A DNA stretch of 64,000 bases from Porticoccaceae bacterium (GCA_018069525.1 JAGPUQ010000007.1:1-64000); one strand, 5' to 3'. Positions 33,955 to 45,057 are shown, counted from the stretch's first letter. Program-made: numbers and translations. The notes: generated by a model from the sequence alone, not told the origin.

Positions 33955-35124
33955 CTAAGCGTCGATTAAATGCATTAGTGCCTCGGCTGCAACGGCACTG
34001 GCATCGCATTTGAGCTGCAGATGTAAGTCGTGGAAAGCCTGCTTCTGAGCTCCTGCATCGCCCTTATCTTGCAGGCACGACAACACGCATTCGCCAATGG
34101 CCTCTACCGTGGCATCGTGCTGTAACAACTCTGGCACCAGCTCGCGCCCCGCCAGCAGGTTGGGCAAGGACACATAAGGCACTTTGAGCATGCGCGAAGC
34201 AATGGCGTGAGTGAGCCAACCGGTTTTATAACTGACCACCATAGGTTTTTTCAGCAACATGGCTTCAAGAGCCGTAGTGCCGGAGGCCAGTAATACCGCA
34301 TCTGCCGCTGCCATTGCTCTATGTGAATCACCATCGAGCACCGTGACCGAAAGATTCGGTCGCTCAGCCAAACACTGATCAATTTGCGTACGACGCTCCG
34401 GGCTAGCCGCAGGCAATACAAACTGCAGACCGGGTAAACGCTCGGCACACCATGCAGCCACATCGAGAAACAAGGGTGCCAGTAACTCCACTTCTCCATT
34501 GCGACTGCCAGGCATAATCGCCAATACGTGCTGGCCTTCTGACCCTGACCCAAACTCAGACACACCCAAGCCCAGCTCTTGTCGCGCAGCGTCGGTATCG
34601 GTCTCCAGAGCAAGTTTGTCTGCTAGAGGATGACCGACGTAAGTTACCGGCACCTGGTGCTGGCGATAAAAATCGGCTTCAAAAGGAAGCAGTGTCAGCA
34701 TTAAATCAACCGCACGGGCGATTTTTTTGACCCTGCCCTGCCGCCAGGCCCACACCGAGGGACTGACATAGTGCGCCGTTTTAATGCCTTTTTTGCGCAG
34801 GGACAATTCCAGCCCGATATTAAAGTCCGGGCTATCAATACCGATAAAAATGGCGGGGGGGTTGTTCAGAAAATGTTGCTTGAGGCCGCGTCGAATACGC
34901 AACAACTGGGGAAGCTGCTTCACCGGCTCGACAAAACCGAATACCGACAACGCTTCCATGGGAAACAAACTATCGAAGCCCGCAGCGATCATCTGGCTGC
35001 CGCCGACCCCTTCAAAAACTGCATGAGGATAGTGTTTACGCAAGGCCAGTATCAGGGCCGAACCCAGCTGATCGCCAGACGCTTCTCCTGCGACAATACC
35101 AATCCGAAGTTTAGTCACTGACAC
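33955..35124 (-). CDS. lpxB: Lipid A disaccharide synthase
   Basis: LpxB joins UDP-diacylglucosamine and lipid X into the lipid A disaccharide at the inner membrane. The 389-residue protein starts with [19 protein letters not shown]. It also has [50 protein letters not shown] (a highly conserved block, given in part) and [20 protein letters not shown] short glycine/serine insertion (EFGSGSEGQ) precedes the IMPGSRNGE motif. It lies 64 bp after lpxA and just before rnhB. Confidence 0.97.
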   Translation of the reverse strand: MSVTKLRIGIVAGEASGDQLGSALILALRKHYPHAVFEGVGGSQMIAAGFDSLFPMEALSVFGFVEPVKQLPQLLRIRRGLKQHFLNNPPAIFIGIDSPDFNIGLELSLRKKGIKTAHYVSPSVWAWRQGRVKKIARAVDLMLTLLPFEADFYRQHQVPVTYVGHPLADKLALETDTDAARQELGLGVSEFGSGSEGQHVLAIMPGSRNGEVELLAPLFLDVAAWCAERLPGLQFVLPAASPERRTQIDQCLAERPNLSVTVLDGDSHRAMAAADAVLLASGTTALEAMLLKKPMVVSYKTGWLTHAIASRMLKVPYVSLPNLLAGRELVPELLQHDATVEAIGECVLSCLQDKGDAGAQKQAFHDLHLQLKCDASAVAAEALMHLIDA

Positions 35125-35188
35125 TTAATCCTACAAAAAATACCGTTACCGGAAAGAACCTGCTCTGCACAGAGCGGGAGTGACGCCA

Positions 35189-35977
35189 CTAACGAATAAT
35201 ACCGCGCTCGGAACGGCGTATTGAATCAATAAAGGGCTGAATAACATCCCGATGATCGGCGAGAGCATCGAGCTCCACTAAAGCGTCCTCGAGTTTTAAA
35301 GCCTTGCGGTACACAATTTTATAGGCCTGGTTAATCGCCCGAATCTGTTCCTTGCTGAACCCTCGACGCTCCAGTCCAACCTTGTTGATGGTGCGCGGCA
35401 CGGCGGGAAACCCAGCCACCATAAGGTAATCGGGAACATCCTGATTGACAAAAGCATCGGCACCAATAAACGCGTGGGCACCAATACAAACATATTGTTG
35501 GATCTTGGTATAGCCCGATAAAAAAGCCCAGTCTGCCACTTTTACATGGCCAGCCAACGCGGCGTTGTTTACCAGAATAGTGTGGTTGCCAATTACGCAG
35601 TCGTGCCCAATATGCACGTAGGCCATAATTAAATTATCATCGCCAATGGTAGTTTCATGGCGATCCTGCACCGTACCTCGATGAATGGTAACGCCTTCGC
35701 GAATAACATTGTTATCGCCGATCACCAGGCGGGTTGGCTCACCGTCGTATTTCAGATCCGGAGTATCATCCCCAATCGTCGAAAATTGATACAGCGTATT
35801 ATTGTTACCTATTCGGGTCGGACCCTTGAGCACGATATGGGAGTGAATAACGCAATCGTCGCCCACTTCGACGTCGGGTCCGATATAAGTCCACGGGCCA
35901 ACCGATACATTTTTTCCCAGCACCGCACCTGGATCAATTTTTGCCAGGGGGTCAATTTGCGCCGACGGATCAATCAC
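35189..35977 (-). CDS. lpxA: UDP-N-acetylglucosamine acyltransferase
   Basis: LpxA adds the first 3-hydroxyacyl chain to UDP-GlcNAc in lipid A synthesis. The 262-residue protein is a left-handed beta helix of hexapeptide repeats (from SAQIDPLAKIDPGAVLGKNV to VADWAFLSGYTKI). The catalytic histidine is in MAYVHIGHDCVIGN, followed by the C-terminal helical part (GFSKEQIRAINQAYKIVYR). It follows fabZ by 12 bp. Confidence 0.97.
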   Translation of the reverse strand: MIDPSAQIDPLAKIDPGAVLGKNVSVGPWTYIGPDVEVGDDCVIHSHIVLKGPTRIGNNNTLYQFSTIGDDTPDLKYDGEPTRLVIGDNNVIREGVTIHRGTVQDRHETTIGDDNLIMAYVHIGHDCVIGNHTILVNNAALAGHVKVADWAFLSGYTKIQQYVCIGAHAFIGADAFVNQDVPDYLMVAGFPAVPRTINKVGLERRGFSKEQIRAINQAYKIVYRKALKLEDALVELDALADHRDVIQPFIDSIRRSERGIIR

Positions 35978-35989
35978 AACAGTTTCCCA

Positions 35990-36424
35990 TTACGGCCTTG
36001 CCAATGCACACAAGATGGTCGCTCGACAAACCAGCTCGTCTTCCACATGGGCAGAACATTTAAAGCGCCAAATATTGCGTTTGGTGGAGTCCACCTCGGC
36101 CTCCAGCATCAGTCGATCGCCGGGCACTACCGGCCGTTTAAAGCGCACACCATCGGCACCGGCAAATAAATACAGCCGATCGTCGTCTGGCTGTTTATCA
36201 ACGGTAGCAAAACCGAGTATGCCAGCGGCCTGGGCCATGGCCTCAATAATTAACACCCCTGGGAAAATAGGTACGCCGGGGAAGTGCCCGTTAAAGACTT
36301 CTTCATTAGCCGACATATTTTTATACGCCAGAATGCGCTTACCTTTATCAAGCTCCACCACCCTATCAACCAATAACATGGGATAGCGATGGGGAAGTAG
36401 TTTTTTAATTTCTTCAATATCCAT
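35990..36424 (-). CDS. fabZ: 3-hydroxyacyl-ACP dehydratase FabZ
   Basis: FabZ dehydrates 3-hydroxyacyl-ACP in fatty acid elongation and competes with LpxA for substrate, which explains their joint operon. The 144-residue protein starts [20 protein letters not shown]. The active site lies in [24 protein letters not shown] (His and Glu). It is the usual length and lies between lpxD and lpxA. Confidence 0.97.
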   Translation of the reverse strand: MDIEEIKKLLPHRYPMLLVDRVVELDKGKRILAYKNMSANEEVFNGHFPGVPIFPGVLIIEAMAQAAGILGFATVDKQPDDDRLYLFAGADGVRFKRPVVPGDRLMLEAEVDSTKRNIWRFKCSAHVEDELVCRATILCALARP

Positions 36425-36563
36425 TGAGCGACTTCGCGGCCTATAAATGAGTGGATGGATTAATTTAATATTGCATTCGGGCCTTAATTTTCATTTCGCT
36501 TATCGTAATGAACCGCCGCCCCTTAATGAACCTCTTAACGTACCCTTCTAATATATGTCTAAA

Positions 36564-37679
36564 TTATTCTTTGTTTGCTTCCCGTTTTGCGTCCGACAAA
36601 CTTTCATCAAGTTTTTCATCCACAAAAACTTCCAGCTTTTTCAAACGTAGAGCCATATCATTTAACTGGCCAAAGCGGACGGCATTTTTGCGCCACTTCG
36701 GCGTTTCGGACATCAGCAGGCCAGAGGAATAGGAACCCGGTTCCGTAACCGATTTGGACAAGGTACAGCGCGCCATCGCCTGTACATTATCGCATATCGT
36801 AACGTGCCCAACGGCGCCCGCCTGGCCGGCAAAAATACAATTCTTGCCCACCGTGGTGCTGCCTGCGATGCCAGAGTAAGCTGCCATCGCGGTGTTTTCG
36901 CCGAGGCGTACGTTGTGGGCAATCTGCACGTGGTTATCCAGAATCACACCGTCCTCTATCACAGTGTTACCCAGTGCGCCGCGATCGATGGTAGTACAAG
37001 AACCAATTTCTACCCGGTCGCCAATTTCGACGCCACCGAGCTGATGAATCTTCACCCACTGCCCAGCTTCATTAGCAAAACCAAAACCATCGGCACCAAG
37101 CACCGAGCCACTGTGCACCGTGCCTTGCTTACCGATACTAACGCCGTGATAAATCGACACATTGGCCGCAATATTGGTGTCGTCACCCACAGCACTGTCG
37201 TCACCGATACTACTGCCGGCACCGATTCGAACCCGCTCGCCAATGGTGACGCGCGCACCGATCACTACGTGGGGGCCAACACTGGCGCTCGGCGCAATCT
37301 GCGCGCTGGCATCGATCACCGCTGTGGCATGCACACCCGCTGCCGGTCGCGGCGCAGCATCAAACAGAGCCGTAACGCGGGCGTAACAGACATAGGGATT
37401 AGCGTGAATTAAGGCATTGCCATCGAAGTTTTCGGCGTCGGCGGGACTTAGGATCAGAGCCGAAGCCTGCGTAGTAGCAAGTTGACTGCGATAGGATTTA
37501 TTGGCCAGAAAAGCCAATTCACCGACGCCCGCATCCTGCAAGGTATTGAGCCTCAGGATAAGAGTTGAGCCATCACCCTGCAGTTCGGTACCCAGCCAGC
37601 TGGCGATATCTGACAAAGGTATACCCCGATCATCAACCTTTGGCAGGATTGCCTGATCGGGAAGTCCCTCGCTTGTCAT
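36564..37679 (-). CDS. lpxD: UDP-3-O-acylglucosamine N-acyltransferase
   Basis: LpxD adds the N-linked acyl chain in lipid A synthesis. The N-terminal uridine-binding domain (to about 120) has LAFLANKSYRSQLATTQASALIL. The hexapeptide beta helix follows, with DGFGFANEAGQWVKIHQLG and the catalytic histidine in ILDNHVQIAHNVRLG. At 371 residues it is about 30 longer than E. coli LpxD. The extra is a longer N-terminus and a charged C-terminal helix (LKKLEVFVDEKLDESLSDAKREANKE, shown in part). It follows skp by 31 bp. Confidence 0.96.
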   Translation of the reverse strand: MTSEGLPDQAILPKVDDRGIPLSDIASWLGTELQGDGSTLILRLNTLQDAGVGELAFLANKSYRSQLATTQASALILSPADAENFDGNALIHANPYVCYARVTALFDAAPRPAAGVHATAVIDASAQIAPSASVGPHVVIGARVTIGERVRIGAGSSIGDDSAVGDDTNIAANVSIYHGVSIGKQGTVHSGSVLGADGFGFANEAGQWVKIHQLGGVEIGDRVEIGSCTTIDRGALGNTVIEDGVILDNHVQIAHNVRLGENTAMAAYSGIAGSTTVGKNCIFAGQAGAVGHVTICDNVQAMARCTLSKSVTEPGSYSSGLLMSETPKWRKNAVRFGQLNDMALRLKKLEVFVDEKLDESLSDAKREANKE

Positions 37680-37710
37680 AAGTTGCTAAGCACTGTCATC
37701 GCCGGGAAAA

Positions 37711-38241
37711 CTAGCGCGTTTTACTGTTAAGGCGCTCGACCAACTTGTCGGTGATATCCATTTCTGGAGACGCCGAAATAACCGCTTCGCGGGTCAGCAA
37801 TACCGTAATGCCACCCTGCTCGACCAGTTCCTTCAAAGAAGCCTGTACCGAGGGCTGCAGCTCTTCCATAATACTGCTCTGCAAAGCTTTTACTTCGGCC
37901 TGTAACTTACGCGCGACCAATTCATAATCCGCACGCAGGTATTCCATTTTTTTCTGGTATTCCGCGCCCTGCTCCTTAGACATAGTCATACGCTTGGCTT
38001 CAATCTGCTTTTGCAGAGCTTGTACATCCGCCGCCACACTATCGTACTTCACCTGTAACTGAGAGTACTCTGCCGCACCCTGCAATTGCTTTTGGCGCGC
38101 TTGCGCTACGTCGGAACTAAAAATGGCACGACCGATATCGACCACGGCAATTTTATCCGCCGCTAATACTGGCGTCGCCGCCAGGCTAGCTGCCAACACA
38201 CAGGCCAACACTACACTTAATTTTACTATTGTACTTCTCAC
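37711..38241 (-). CDS. skp: Periplasmic chaperone Skp/OmpH
   Basis: Skp is a trimeric periplasmic chaperone that holds unfolded outer-membrane proteins for BamA. The 176-residue protein has a signal peptide (LSVVLACVLAASLAATPVLA, cleavage near residue 27). The mature part begins DKIAVVDIGRAIFSS and continues as long charged helices (QARQKQLQGAAEYSQLQVKY onward) that form the tentacles. It lies directly downstream of bamA and upstream of lpxD, the standard order. Confidence 0.94.
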   Translation of the reverse strand: MRSTIVKLSVVLACVLAASLAATPVLAADKIAVVDIGRAIFSSDVAQARQKQLQGAAEYSQLQVKYDSVAADVQALQKQIEAKRMTMSKEQGAEYQKKMEYLRADYELVARKLQAEVKALQSSIMEELQPSVQASLKELVEQGGITVLLTREAVISASPEMDITDKLVERLNSKTR

Positions 38242-38294
38242 ACTTACCTCCTGGTTGATCGTCGTCGTTGCAAACTGTTATGAAAACGAATTGA

Positions 38295-40619
38295 TTAGAA
38301 ATTTTGTCCGAAAGAAAACTGGAAAAACTCGGTCTCGTCATCTACCGAATCATTTAAGCCGGTTCCGAGGCTGACCTGAATGGGGCCGAAGCCGCTAAGC
38401 CAGGTACCACCAACGCCGACCGAGTAGCGCAATTCGCCTAAATCGGGGGAGAAACAATTGGCCTGAAACTCGCCACACTCGGTATCAAAGATATTACCGG
38501 CATCGAAAAAGACGGCCGCTTGCATGCTGCGCTTATCCTTAAAAAACGGTACAGGGAACAGCAGCTCAACACTGCTTTCAATTTTGACATTGCCACCAAA
38601 GGGATCTGCGTCATCAAAACCGTTGAGGACCGGCGTATCTTGTGGGCCCAGGGTATTGCGTTTAAAGCCCCGTACCGAGCCAAAACCACCGCCGTAATAG
38701 TTCTTGAAAAACGGTAGGCGCGAGGTTGCACCAAAACCATCGCCATAACCTAATTCGGTTCGCAATTTCAAAGTGAGACTTTTGCTGACCGGACGAAAAT
38801 ACTGATGAGAGTAGCCGACCTTAAAGTATTCCAGGTCGCTGCCCGGCACCACCAACTCCAAATTAAGACGCTGCGATTGTCCCCTGTTCGCCAATAGGCC
38901 CCGATTTAGCGTCGATTTGGCCCAGGTAAAATTAGTGGTGAAAATATTGTATTGATCGTCGTTATCAAATACGAATTGCTGAATCTCCAGCGCGGCGAAG
39001 GTACCCGGGTCAATAGACAAGTTCTCGTAACCAAAGCCAAAACCAATGCGACCAATTTCGGAATAGGGATAACTGAAATTCACCCCCATAGTCACACTGT
39101 CGGTGGTGTAACTCGACAAGTTAAATTCTTCGTAATCGGTTTGGCTAAAAGCGAGCCGGTAGCCGGCACTAATGCCGTCCTTGGTAAAATACGGATCGGT
39201 AAAACTCAGCGAAGCCGTCTTGCGGTACTCGCTGGTATTGATGCCTAGACCCACGCGGTTACCCGTACCGAGGAAATTCTTTTCCTCCAGGTTACCGCCC
39301 AAAATCAAACCGGAGCCCTGGGCGAAACCCAGGCTCGCACCAATGCTGCCCGAGGGTTGTTCTTCCACCGCATAGAACACGTCGACCTGATCATCGGTAC
39401 CCGGCACCTCGCGAGTATCCACCTCGACTCCCTTAAAATGCCCGAGCCGCTCCAAACGCACCTTGGAGCGTTCAATTAACGTAGTCGAAGCCGAGGCCCC
39501 TTCCATCTGCCGCATTTCCCGGCGCAATACATTGTCAGCTGTTTTGGTGTTGCCACGAAACTCAATGCGCCGCACGTAGGAACGCTTGCCTGGCTCGACA
39601 AAAAAAGTAACTTTGGCAGTGTTGTCGTCTTTGTTAACTTCGGGAAAACCTTCGACCTTGGCAAAGGTATAACCTTCCGCGCCGAGTCGTCTAGTTATCA
39701 GGGAGTTGGTAGAGGTCATCAAAGACTGGGAAAAAGTTAGGCCCTCCCGCATCAGGATAAGCGCACGCACCTCATCCTCGGGCAGTACCAGCTCTCCCGC
39801 CAGTTCAACTTCAGTGACGGTATACACCTTACCCTCGGTGATATTAACCGTGACATACACCACGTCTTTTTCGGGGCTGATGGAAACCTGAGTGGAATCT
39901 ACAGCAAACTGCAGATAACCCCGGTTCAGATACCAGGACTCCAGCCGCTCCAGATCGCCCGATAATTTTTCCCGAGAATATTTGTCATCGTTAAATATCC
40001 AGGACAACAATTTCGTGGTTTGCAGCTCGAACAGACCGAGCAGTTGCTCGTCGTCAAAATCGTGATTACCCACCACGTTAATGTGTTTAACCGAGGCGAC
40101 AGCGCCTTCTGAAATAGTAATATCGATGGCAACCCGGTTGCGCGGCAACTCGCGAGACACTGCCTCCACCGAAGCTCCGTAGCGACCCTGGGACACATAC
40201 TGACGACGCAGTTCCTGGCCCATGCCCTCTAATACGGTTTGACGGTATATCTGACCTTCGGCTAATCCGGCATCGCGCAGCGCTGCCAACAAAGGCTCGT
40301 CCTCAATGGATTTATTGCCCTCGAGGTTGATTTCGGCAACGGCCGGCCGCTCTTTGACCATCACTACCAGCACATTGCCTTCGCGACCCATCTGAATGTC
40401 GTCGAAATAACCGGTGCCAAATAGGGTTCGCACCGCAGCGCGAAGACTTTCATCGCCGACGAGGTCGCCAGCACTGACAGGCAAAGCGGCAAACACCGTG
40501 CCGGCAGAAACCCTCTGCAGGCCATCGATGCGTACATCTTCGACTTCAAATACTTCGGCGACCACCAGGGCGGGCATTAGACTAAAAAGGCACAATAGTG
40601 CCGCAAGCAAGCGTCTCAA
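38295..40619 (-). CDS. bamA: Outer membrane assembly factor BamA
   Basis: BamA is the central protein of the outer-membrane beta-barrel insertion machine. The 774-residue protein has a signal peptide (LLAALLCLFSLMPALVVA) and five POTRA domains (about 22-420; the first begins FEVEDVRIDGLQRVS). A 16-strand barrel follows, with the conserved loop motif VRGF near 655 (FGSVRGFKRNTLGP) and a C-terminal phenylalanine (FSFGQNF). It lies between rseP and skp. Confidence 0.98.
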   Translation of the reverse strand: MRRLLAALLCLFSLMPALVVAEVFEVEDVRIDGLQRVSAGTVFAALPVSAGDLVGDESLRAAVRTLFGTGYFDDIQMGREGNVLVVMVKERPAVAEINLEGNKSIEDEPLLAALRDAGLAEGQIYRQTVLEGMGQELRRQYVSQGRYGASVEAVSRELPRNRVAIDITISEGAVASVKHINVVGNHDFDDEQLLGLFELQTTKLLSWIFNDDKYSREKLSGDLERLESWYLNRGYLQFAVDSTQVSISPEKDVVYVTVNITEGKVYTVTEVELAGELVLPEDEVRALILMREGLTFSQSLMTSTNSLITRRLGAEGYTFAKVEGFPEVNKDDNTAKVTFFVEPGKRSYVRRIEFRGNTKTADNVLRREMRQMEGASASTTLIERSKVRLERLGHFKGVEVDTREVPGTDDQVDVFYAVEEQPSGSIGASLGFAQGSGLILGGNLEEKNFLGTGNRVGLGINTSEYRKTASLSFTDPYFTKDGISAGYRLAFSQTDYEEFNLSSYTTDSVTMGVNFSYPYSEIGRIGFGFGYENLSIDPGTFAALEIQQFVFDNDDQYNIFTTNFTWAKSTLNRGLLANRGQSQRLNLELVVPGSDLEYFKVGYSHQYFRPVSKSLTLKLRTELGYGDGFGATSRLPFFKNYYGGGFGSVRGFKRNTLGPQDTPVLNGFDDADPFGGNVKIESSVELLFPVPFFKDKRSMQAAVFFDAGNIFDTECGEFQANCFSPDLGELRYSVGVGGTWLSGFGPIQVSLGTGLNDSVDDETEFFQFSFGQNF

Positions 40620-40841
40620 GGGAAACCGCGATCCTTATTTTGTTAGTTACCAAGGCCTGTTAACGCTCTTCGAGTGCTAGCAGGGACCATTTTTTATCAC
40701 TTCATTTTCAGTCGACAGCCATCAATCGCCTGCCTTCTAACTATACCTTCTTAGCTGTGCCGAACCATCTCTTTGTTTGGCTTCTTGTTTAACTTATTGC
40801 CTGACTTCCTGCCTGACGTCAGCGTCTACAATCACCCAGAA

Positions 40842-42167
40842 CTAGAGGCGCAATATGTCATTGTATAGAGCGGCGACCATCAAGCCAATTACCATAAACA
40901 AACCCAGGCGATAACCCAACTCCTGCACCCGGTCAGACAAAGGGCTACCTTTGACGGCCTCCACGACATAATACGCGAGATGGCCGCCATCGAGCACCGG
41001 TATTGGCAATAAATTTAACACGCCGAGACTCACACTCAACAAAGCCAGCACCAAAAGATACGGAACCAGACCATAGCCGGCAGAATCGCCCGCGACTTTA
41101 GCAATGGTAATCGGGCCACTCAAGTGTTTTACCGAAATATCTCCCATCACCATTTTTTTGACGAAGCCCAAAGTCATCGCCGAAGTATCCCAGGTTTTTC
41201 TCAGGGCGGGCACTACAGCGCCAACAGGGCCGTATTTTTCCAGTTGCCAGTTGGAGTAGGCCACACCCAGGCGACCCACCGTTTCGTCATTCTGATTTTG
41301 TGCCGCTTCGGGCGTGACCACAACGGTGATCACCTGATCGCCGCGCTGCACCTCCAAATTCATGGGCACCCCGGCGCGCTCGGCGATATACACCGACCAA
41401 TCCTGGATAATCTCGTCGTCGGCGCGCAGTACTAAATCACCTTTCAGTAAACCAGCCGCCTCCGCCGCTCCGCCCTCCATGACCTCCTTAATGAGCGGTC
41501 TAAGCACGGGCCGTCCCAGTACAATGCCAACTTCCAGAATGGGATCCGGCGCTTTGGAATCGATATCCCATTGATCCAGCGTCGCGTGATGCTCGGATTC
41601 TACCGACGAATCCGGGTACACCGTCCGAAAGGTAATGGTGCCGCTATCGCCCAAACGGTTTACCAAACGCTCATTTAAGGCCTGCATCGTTGGCGTCGCC
41701 CGACCATCGACAGCAATAATTTCCTGTCCTGCTTCCAAACCCGCCGCTGCTGCAATGGAGCCGGGTTTGACTTCACCTACCACAGCCGCAAGACCCGGCA
41801 CCCCCAACATAAACACCACCCAGTAGGTGACGATGGCGAGCAAAAAGTTGGCCAGCGGTCCGGCAACCACCACGGCCATGCGTCGGCTGACCGACTTGCG
41901 ATTAAAGGCGCCATCCAGATCAGCTGCCGCGACGTCGCCTTCGCGCTCGTCGACCATTTTGACGTAGCCACCCAAAGGCAGTGCGGCCACGACAAATTCA
42001 GTGCCAAGCTTATCCTTCCAACGCCATAGAGCTGGCCCAAAGCCCACGGAAAAACGCAGCACTTTGATACCGCAACGCCGCGCCACCCAAAAATGACCAA
42101 ACTCGTGGAAGGTGATTAGCACCCCCAGCATCAGCAAAAAATAAAGCCCGCTTTGAATTATCGACAC
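40842..42167 (-). CDS. rseP: Site-2 protease RseP
   Basis: RseP is an inner-membrane zinc protease that cleaves anti-sigma factor RseA to release sigma-E. The 441-residue protein has HEFGHFW (zinc-binding HExxH at residues 21-25) in the first membrane segment and two PDZ-type regions (PGLAAVVGEVKPGSIAAAAGL and the GGAAEAAGLLKGDLVLRADD region). A second catalytic motif, NLLPIPVLDGGHL, is near the C-terminus. It sits between dxr (3-bp gap) and bamA. The 222-bp gap before bamA contains drifting short repeats and probably a bamA promoter. Confidence 0.96.
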   Translation of the reverse strand: MSIIQSGLYFLLMLGVLITFHEFGHFWVARRCGIKVLRFSVGFGPALWRWKDKLGTEFVVAALPLGGYVKMVDEREGDVAAADLDGAFNRKSVSRRMAVVVAGPLANFLLAIVTYWVVFMLGVPGLAAVVGEVKPGSIAAAAGLEAGQEIIAVDGRATPTMQALNERLVNRLGDSGTITFRTVYPDSSVESEHHATLDQWDIDSKAPDPILEVGIVLGRPVLRPLIKEVMEGGAAEAAGLLKGDLVLRADDEIIQDWSVYIAERAGVPMNLEVQRGDQVITVVVTPEAAQNQNDETVGRLGVAYSNWQLEKYGPVGAVVPALRKTWDTSAMTLGFVKKMVMGDISVKHLSGPITIAKVAGDSAGYGLVPYLLVLALLSVSLGVLNLLPIPVLDGGHLAYYVVEAVKGSPLSDRVQELGYRLGLFMVIGLMVAALYNDILRL

Positions 42168-42170
42168 TGC

Positions 42171-43382
42171 TTAAACCTCATCTTGATAGCCCGCAACACT
42201 GGCTTGCGCCAGGCGTCGCGCTCTGGAATCTGAATCTTGGACTGCCTCGAGGCAGGCCAGTTCACTGCCCTGCCAACCCGCCATCACCTCGGCCACCACT
42301 GCGGCAATACGGGGGAAGCGAATCTGCTCAGTTAAAAACGCGGCTACGGCCACTTCATTGGCGGCATTTAGCGCGGTCGGCGCATCGCCCATGCTTTCAC
42401 CGGCCTGTCGTGCGAGCGTCAAAGCCGGGAAGCGCACTGCGTCCGGTGGCTCAAACTCAAGAGCCGCCAGCTCCGTTAAATTAAGTCGCGCGACACCGGA
42501 AGCTATGCGTTCGGGCCAGGCCAGGGCGTGTGCGATGGGAGTCCGCATATCGGGATTACCCAATTGCGCCAGCACCGAGCCATCCACATACTCCACCAGC
42601 GAGTGCACAATACTTTGGGGATGAATCACAATCTCCACATCTGCGGCAGCCACATTAAACAACCAACAAGCCTCAATTAACTCCAGACCTTTATTCATCA
42701 TGGTGGCAGAATCCACCGATATTTTACGCCCCATACTCCAGTTGGGATGGGCACAGGCCTGATCCGGACTTACCGTCATTAACTGTTCTATCGGCGTGGT
42801 GCGAAACGGGCCGCCCGAGGCCGATAACACTAATTTACTCACCCCAGTCCCGGATAAACCAGAGCCGGATAAACCAGCGCCGGATACACCCGTAAAGCCC
42901 GGCGGCAAACACTGAAAAATTGCATTGTGCTCGCTGTCCAGCGGTAGCAGCGTCGCGCCACCGCGTTTCACCGCATCCAAAAACAAAGCCCCCGCCATCA
43001 CCAGAGCTTCTTTATTAGCGAGCAATATTTTTTTACCGGCCTCAGCGGCGGCAATGGTGGGCAGCAAGCCCGCTGCGCCGACAATGGCCGCGACTACCGT
43101 ATCCGTATCTGAATGAGAGGCCACTTCGATCAATCCTTCGACACCACACAACACCCGGGTTTGCGCGGGCACTAAAGCGCTCAACTGGCTCGCCGCCTCG
43201 GCATTAGGCACCACGGCGAACGCGGGCACAAAGCGCTGGCATTGCTCCGCCAACACCTCGATGCGGCTATGTCCGGTGAGGGCAAACACCCGAAATTGAT
43301 CCGGGTGGCGAGCAATCACGTCGAGGCTACTGACCCCAATGGAGCCGGTGGAACCCAAAATAGTTATCTGTTGCATCGCCAT
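42171..43382 (-). CDS. dxr: 1-deoxy-D-xylulose 5-phosphate reductoisomerase
   Basis: Dxr makes methylerythritol 4-phosphate, the committed MEP-pathway step, feeding IspD and IspF encoded at 19,730-21,004. The 403-residue protein has the NADPH loop [18 protein letters not shown], the metal-binding [12 protein letters not shown] and [15 protein letters not shown], and [22 protein letters not shown] (shown in part). Between CLPPG and SASGGPF the segment [13 protein letters not shown] (about 166-180) is an in-frame pentapeptide repeat, matching 15-bp copies at about 42845-42890. It lies in a variable loop before the active-site lid. Confidence 0.96.
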   Translation of the reverse strand: MAMQQITILGSTGSIGVSSLDVIARHPDQFRVFALTGHSRIEVLAEQCQRFVPAFAVVPNAEAASQLSALVPAQTRVLCGVEGLIEVASHSDTDTVVAAIVGAAGLLPTIAAAEAGKKILLANKEALVMAGALFLDAVKRGGATLLPLDSEHNAIFQCLPPGFTGVSGAGLSGSGLSGTGVSKLVLSASGGPFRTTPIEQLMTVSPDQACAHPNWSMGRKISVDSATMMNKGLELIEACWLFNVAAADVEIVIHPQSIVHSLVEYVDGSVLAQLGNPDMRTPIAHALAWPERIASGVARLNLTELAALEFEPPDAVRFPALTLARQAGESMGDAPTALNAANEVAVAAFLTEQIRFPRIAAVVAEVMAGWQGSELACLEAVQDSDSRARRLAQASVAGYQDEV

Positions 43383-43402
43383 TAAAATCGCTCGACCTGT
43401 CG

Positions 43403-44284
43403 CTAAACGGACAGTGCAATCAAATCAAAAGCCCAGACCAGCAGCACAAACACCGGCAGGGCGGCGCTTAAGCTATCAACTCGGTCTAGCACCCCGCCGT
43501 GCCCCGGCAAAATCGTGCCGCTATCCTTAATACCGCGATGGCGCTTGACCATACTCTCGTTCAAATCCCCCAGCACTGAGGCCAGGCCTGTTATCAGCAC
43601 CACCAGCAACCACTGCAACCAGTCCGCAGTGGGCATCTCTGTAAAGCCACTTATCTCCGCAAAACCACCGGGAGATGTATAAGAAACACCCCAGGCACAG
43701 ACTAGCGCCAACAGCGCTACACTACATAAACCGCCCACCAGACCCTCTAAGGTCTTACCCGGACTGACACTTGGCGCCAGACGCCGACGGCCAAAACGAC
43801 GACCAGAAAAAAATGCGCCGATGTCGGCACTGGCCACAATCAACACCACAAACAGCACCCACAGACGACCCTGCGGCACCTGTATCAAGGCCAGGGTAGC
43901 GAAGAGCGCCGGTACCAGTACCAGCGCCCCAATCACCAATTCAAGGGCTTGCTTGCCCCAGATCCTGGCACTGGCGGGATAGGTGGTGACACACACCAAA
44001 GCCAGTAGCCACCACACACCACCCGCCGCAATAATCCAGCGCGGTGCCAGTTGCGCATTTAATTGCGAGCCCCACCACAACACCAACAGTACCGCCGCAA
44101 TACACAGCACGTAGACAACCCGCGCCACCGATCCGACCAACCCAGACAACCCAGCCCATTCCCAGGCGCCGATCAACAACACCAGTGCCAACAACACCAT
44201 CAAAGCCGTATCTGGCAAAAACCACAGCGCCGACAGCAAGCCGACTGCGAGCACAACTCCGGTGATTATTCGTTGCTTGAGCAT
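43403..44284 (-). CDS. cdsA: Phosphatidate cytidylyltransferase CdsA
   Basis: CdsA makes CDP-diacylglycerol, the precursor of membrane phospholipids. The 293-residue protein is a polytopic membrane enzyme with about eight hydrophobic segments. It carries the C-terminal signature [26 protein letters not shown] and an internal [12 protein letters not shown]. Its start overlaps the end of uppS by 19 bp, indicating co-translation. Confidence 0.96.
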   Translation of the reverse strand: MLKQRIITGVVLAVGLLSALWFLPDTALMVLLALVLLIGAWEWAGLSGLVGSVARVVYVLCIAAVLLVLWWGSQLNAQLAPRWIIAAGGVWWLLALVCVTTYPASARIWGKQALELVIGALVLVPALFATLALIQVPQGRLWVLFVVLIVASADIGAFFSGRRFGRRRLAPSVSPGKTLEGLVGGLCSVALLALVCAWGVSYTSPGGFAEISGFTEMPTADWLQWLLVVLITGLASVLGDLNESMVKRHRGIKDSGTILPGHGGVLDRVDSLSAALPVFVLLVWAFDLIALSV

Positions 44285-45036
44285 TCGCTCTCCTGCCTCG
44301 CCACCTGATCACCCGTCAGGCCAAAGCGTCGCTGGCGCTGGTAATACTCGTTTACCGCGCGCCCAAACGCCGCGCCGTCAAAATCGGGCCAGTAACAATT
44401 GGCAAAGTAAAATTCGGTATACGCCGCCTGCCACAGTAAGAAATTACTGATGCGGTGCTCGCCCGCCGTGCGAATGCACAAATCCACCGGCGGCAAATCG
44501 GCCAGGCACAGGGATTTTTCAAACAGTTCTTCATTAATATCAACGGGGGCGAGCTGGCCTTTTTGCACCCGCTCTGCCAGTGCTTTTGCGGCTTCAGCAA
44601 TATCCCAGCGACCGCCGTAATCCACCGCCAAAGTCAAACGCACATCGCCCTCGGCGGTGTCAGTTTCGACCTGATCAATCAGCTTACACAGGCGCTTACT
44701 AAACCGGTCACGAGCACCGATAACCCGCAGGCAAACGCCCCGAGCAATCAATTCTTTCAATTCTTTTTTTAGATAGGTGGCAAACAGCGACATCAAACCA
44801 CCGACTTCTTCGGCGGGACGCTGCCAGTTCTCTCGACTGAAGGCGAACAGGGTCAGGGCTTCTACTTGATGCTCCCGACAACTATCGAGCACATCGCGCA
44901 CGCGCTCAACCCCAGCCTTGTGTCCCTCCAGACCCAGCAAGCCACGCTCTTTCGCCCAGCGATTATTGCCGTCCATAATAATGGCGACATGCCGCAAGGG
45001 ATGATCGGGAGTTTGGGGAGCTTCGACTTTAATCAT
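44266..45036 (-). CDS. uppS: Undecaprenyl diphosphate synthase
   Basis: UppS extends farnesyl diphosphate to the C55 lipid carrier used for peptidoglycan and LPS. The 256-residue protein shows the catalytic loop HVAIIMDGNNRWAKERGLLG (Asp22), TLFAFSRENWQRP and the C-terminal DLCIRTAGEHRISNFLLWQ. The product's recycling could involve the DUF368 protein at 16,975. It lies 21 bp after frr. Confidence 0.97.
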   Translation of the reverse strand: MIKVEAPQTPDHPLRHVAIIMDGNNRWAKERGLLGLEGHKAGVERVRDVLDSCREHQVEALTLFAFSRENWQRPAEEVGGLMSLFATYLKKELKELIARGVCLRVIGARDRFSKRLCKLIDQVETDTAEGDVRLTLAVDYGGRWDIAEAAKALAERVQKGQLAPVDINEELFEKSLCLADLPPVDLCIRTAGEHRISNFLLWQAAYTEFYFANCYWPDFDGAAFGRAVNEYYQRQRRFGLTGDQVARQESECSSNE

Positions 45037-45057
45037 AATGGTGCCAACGCTGGCGCT

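Noticed and set aside
33950-34009. Longer N-terminus for rnhB
   Set aside because: It would overlap lpxB by 55 bp and encodes residues unlike RNase HII; the ATG at 33949 fits the family.
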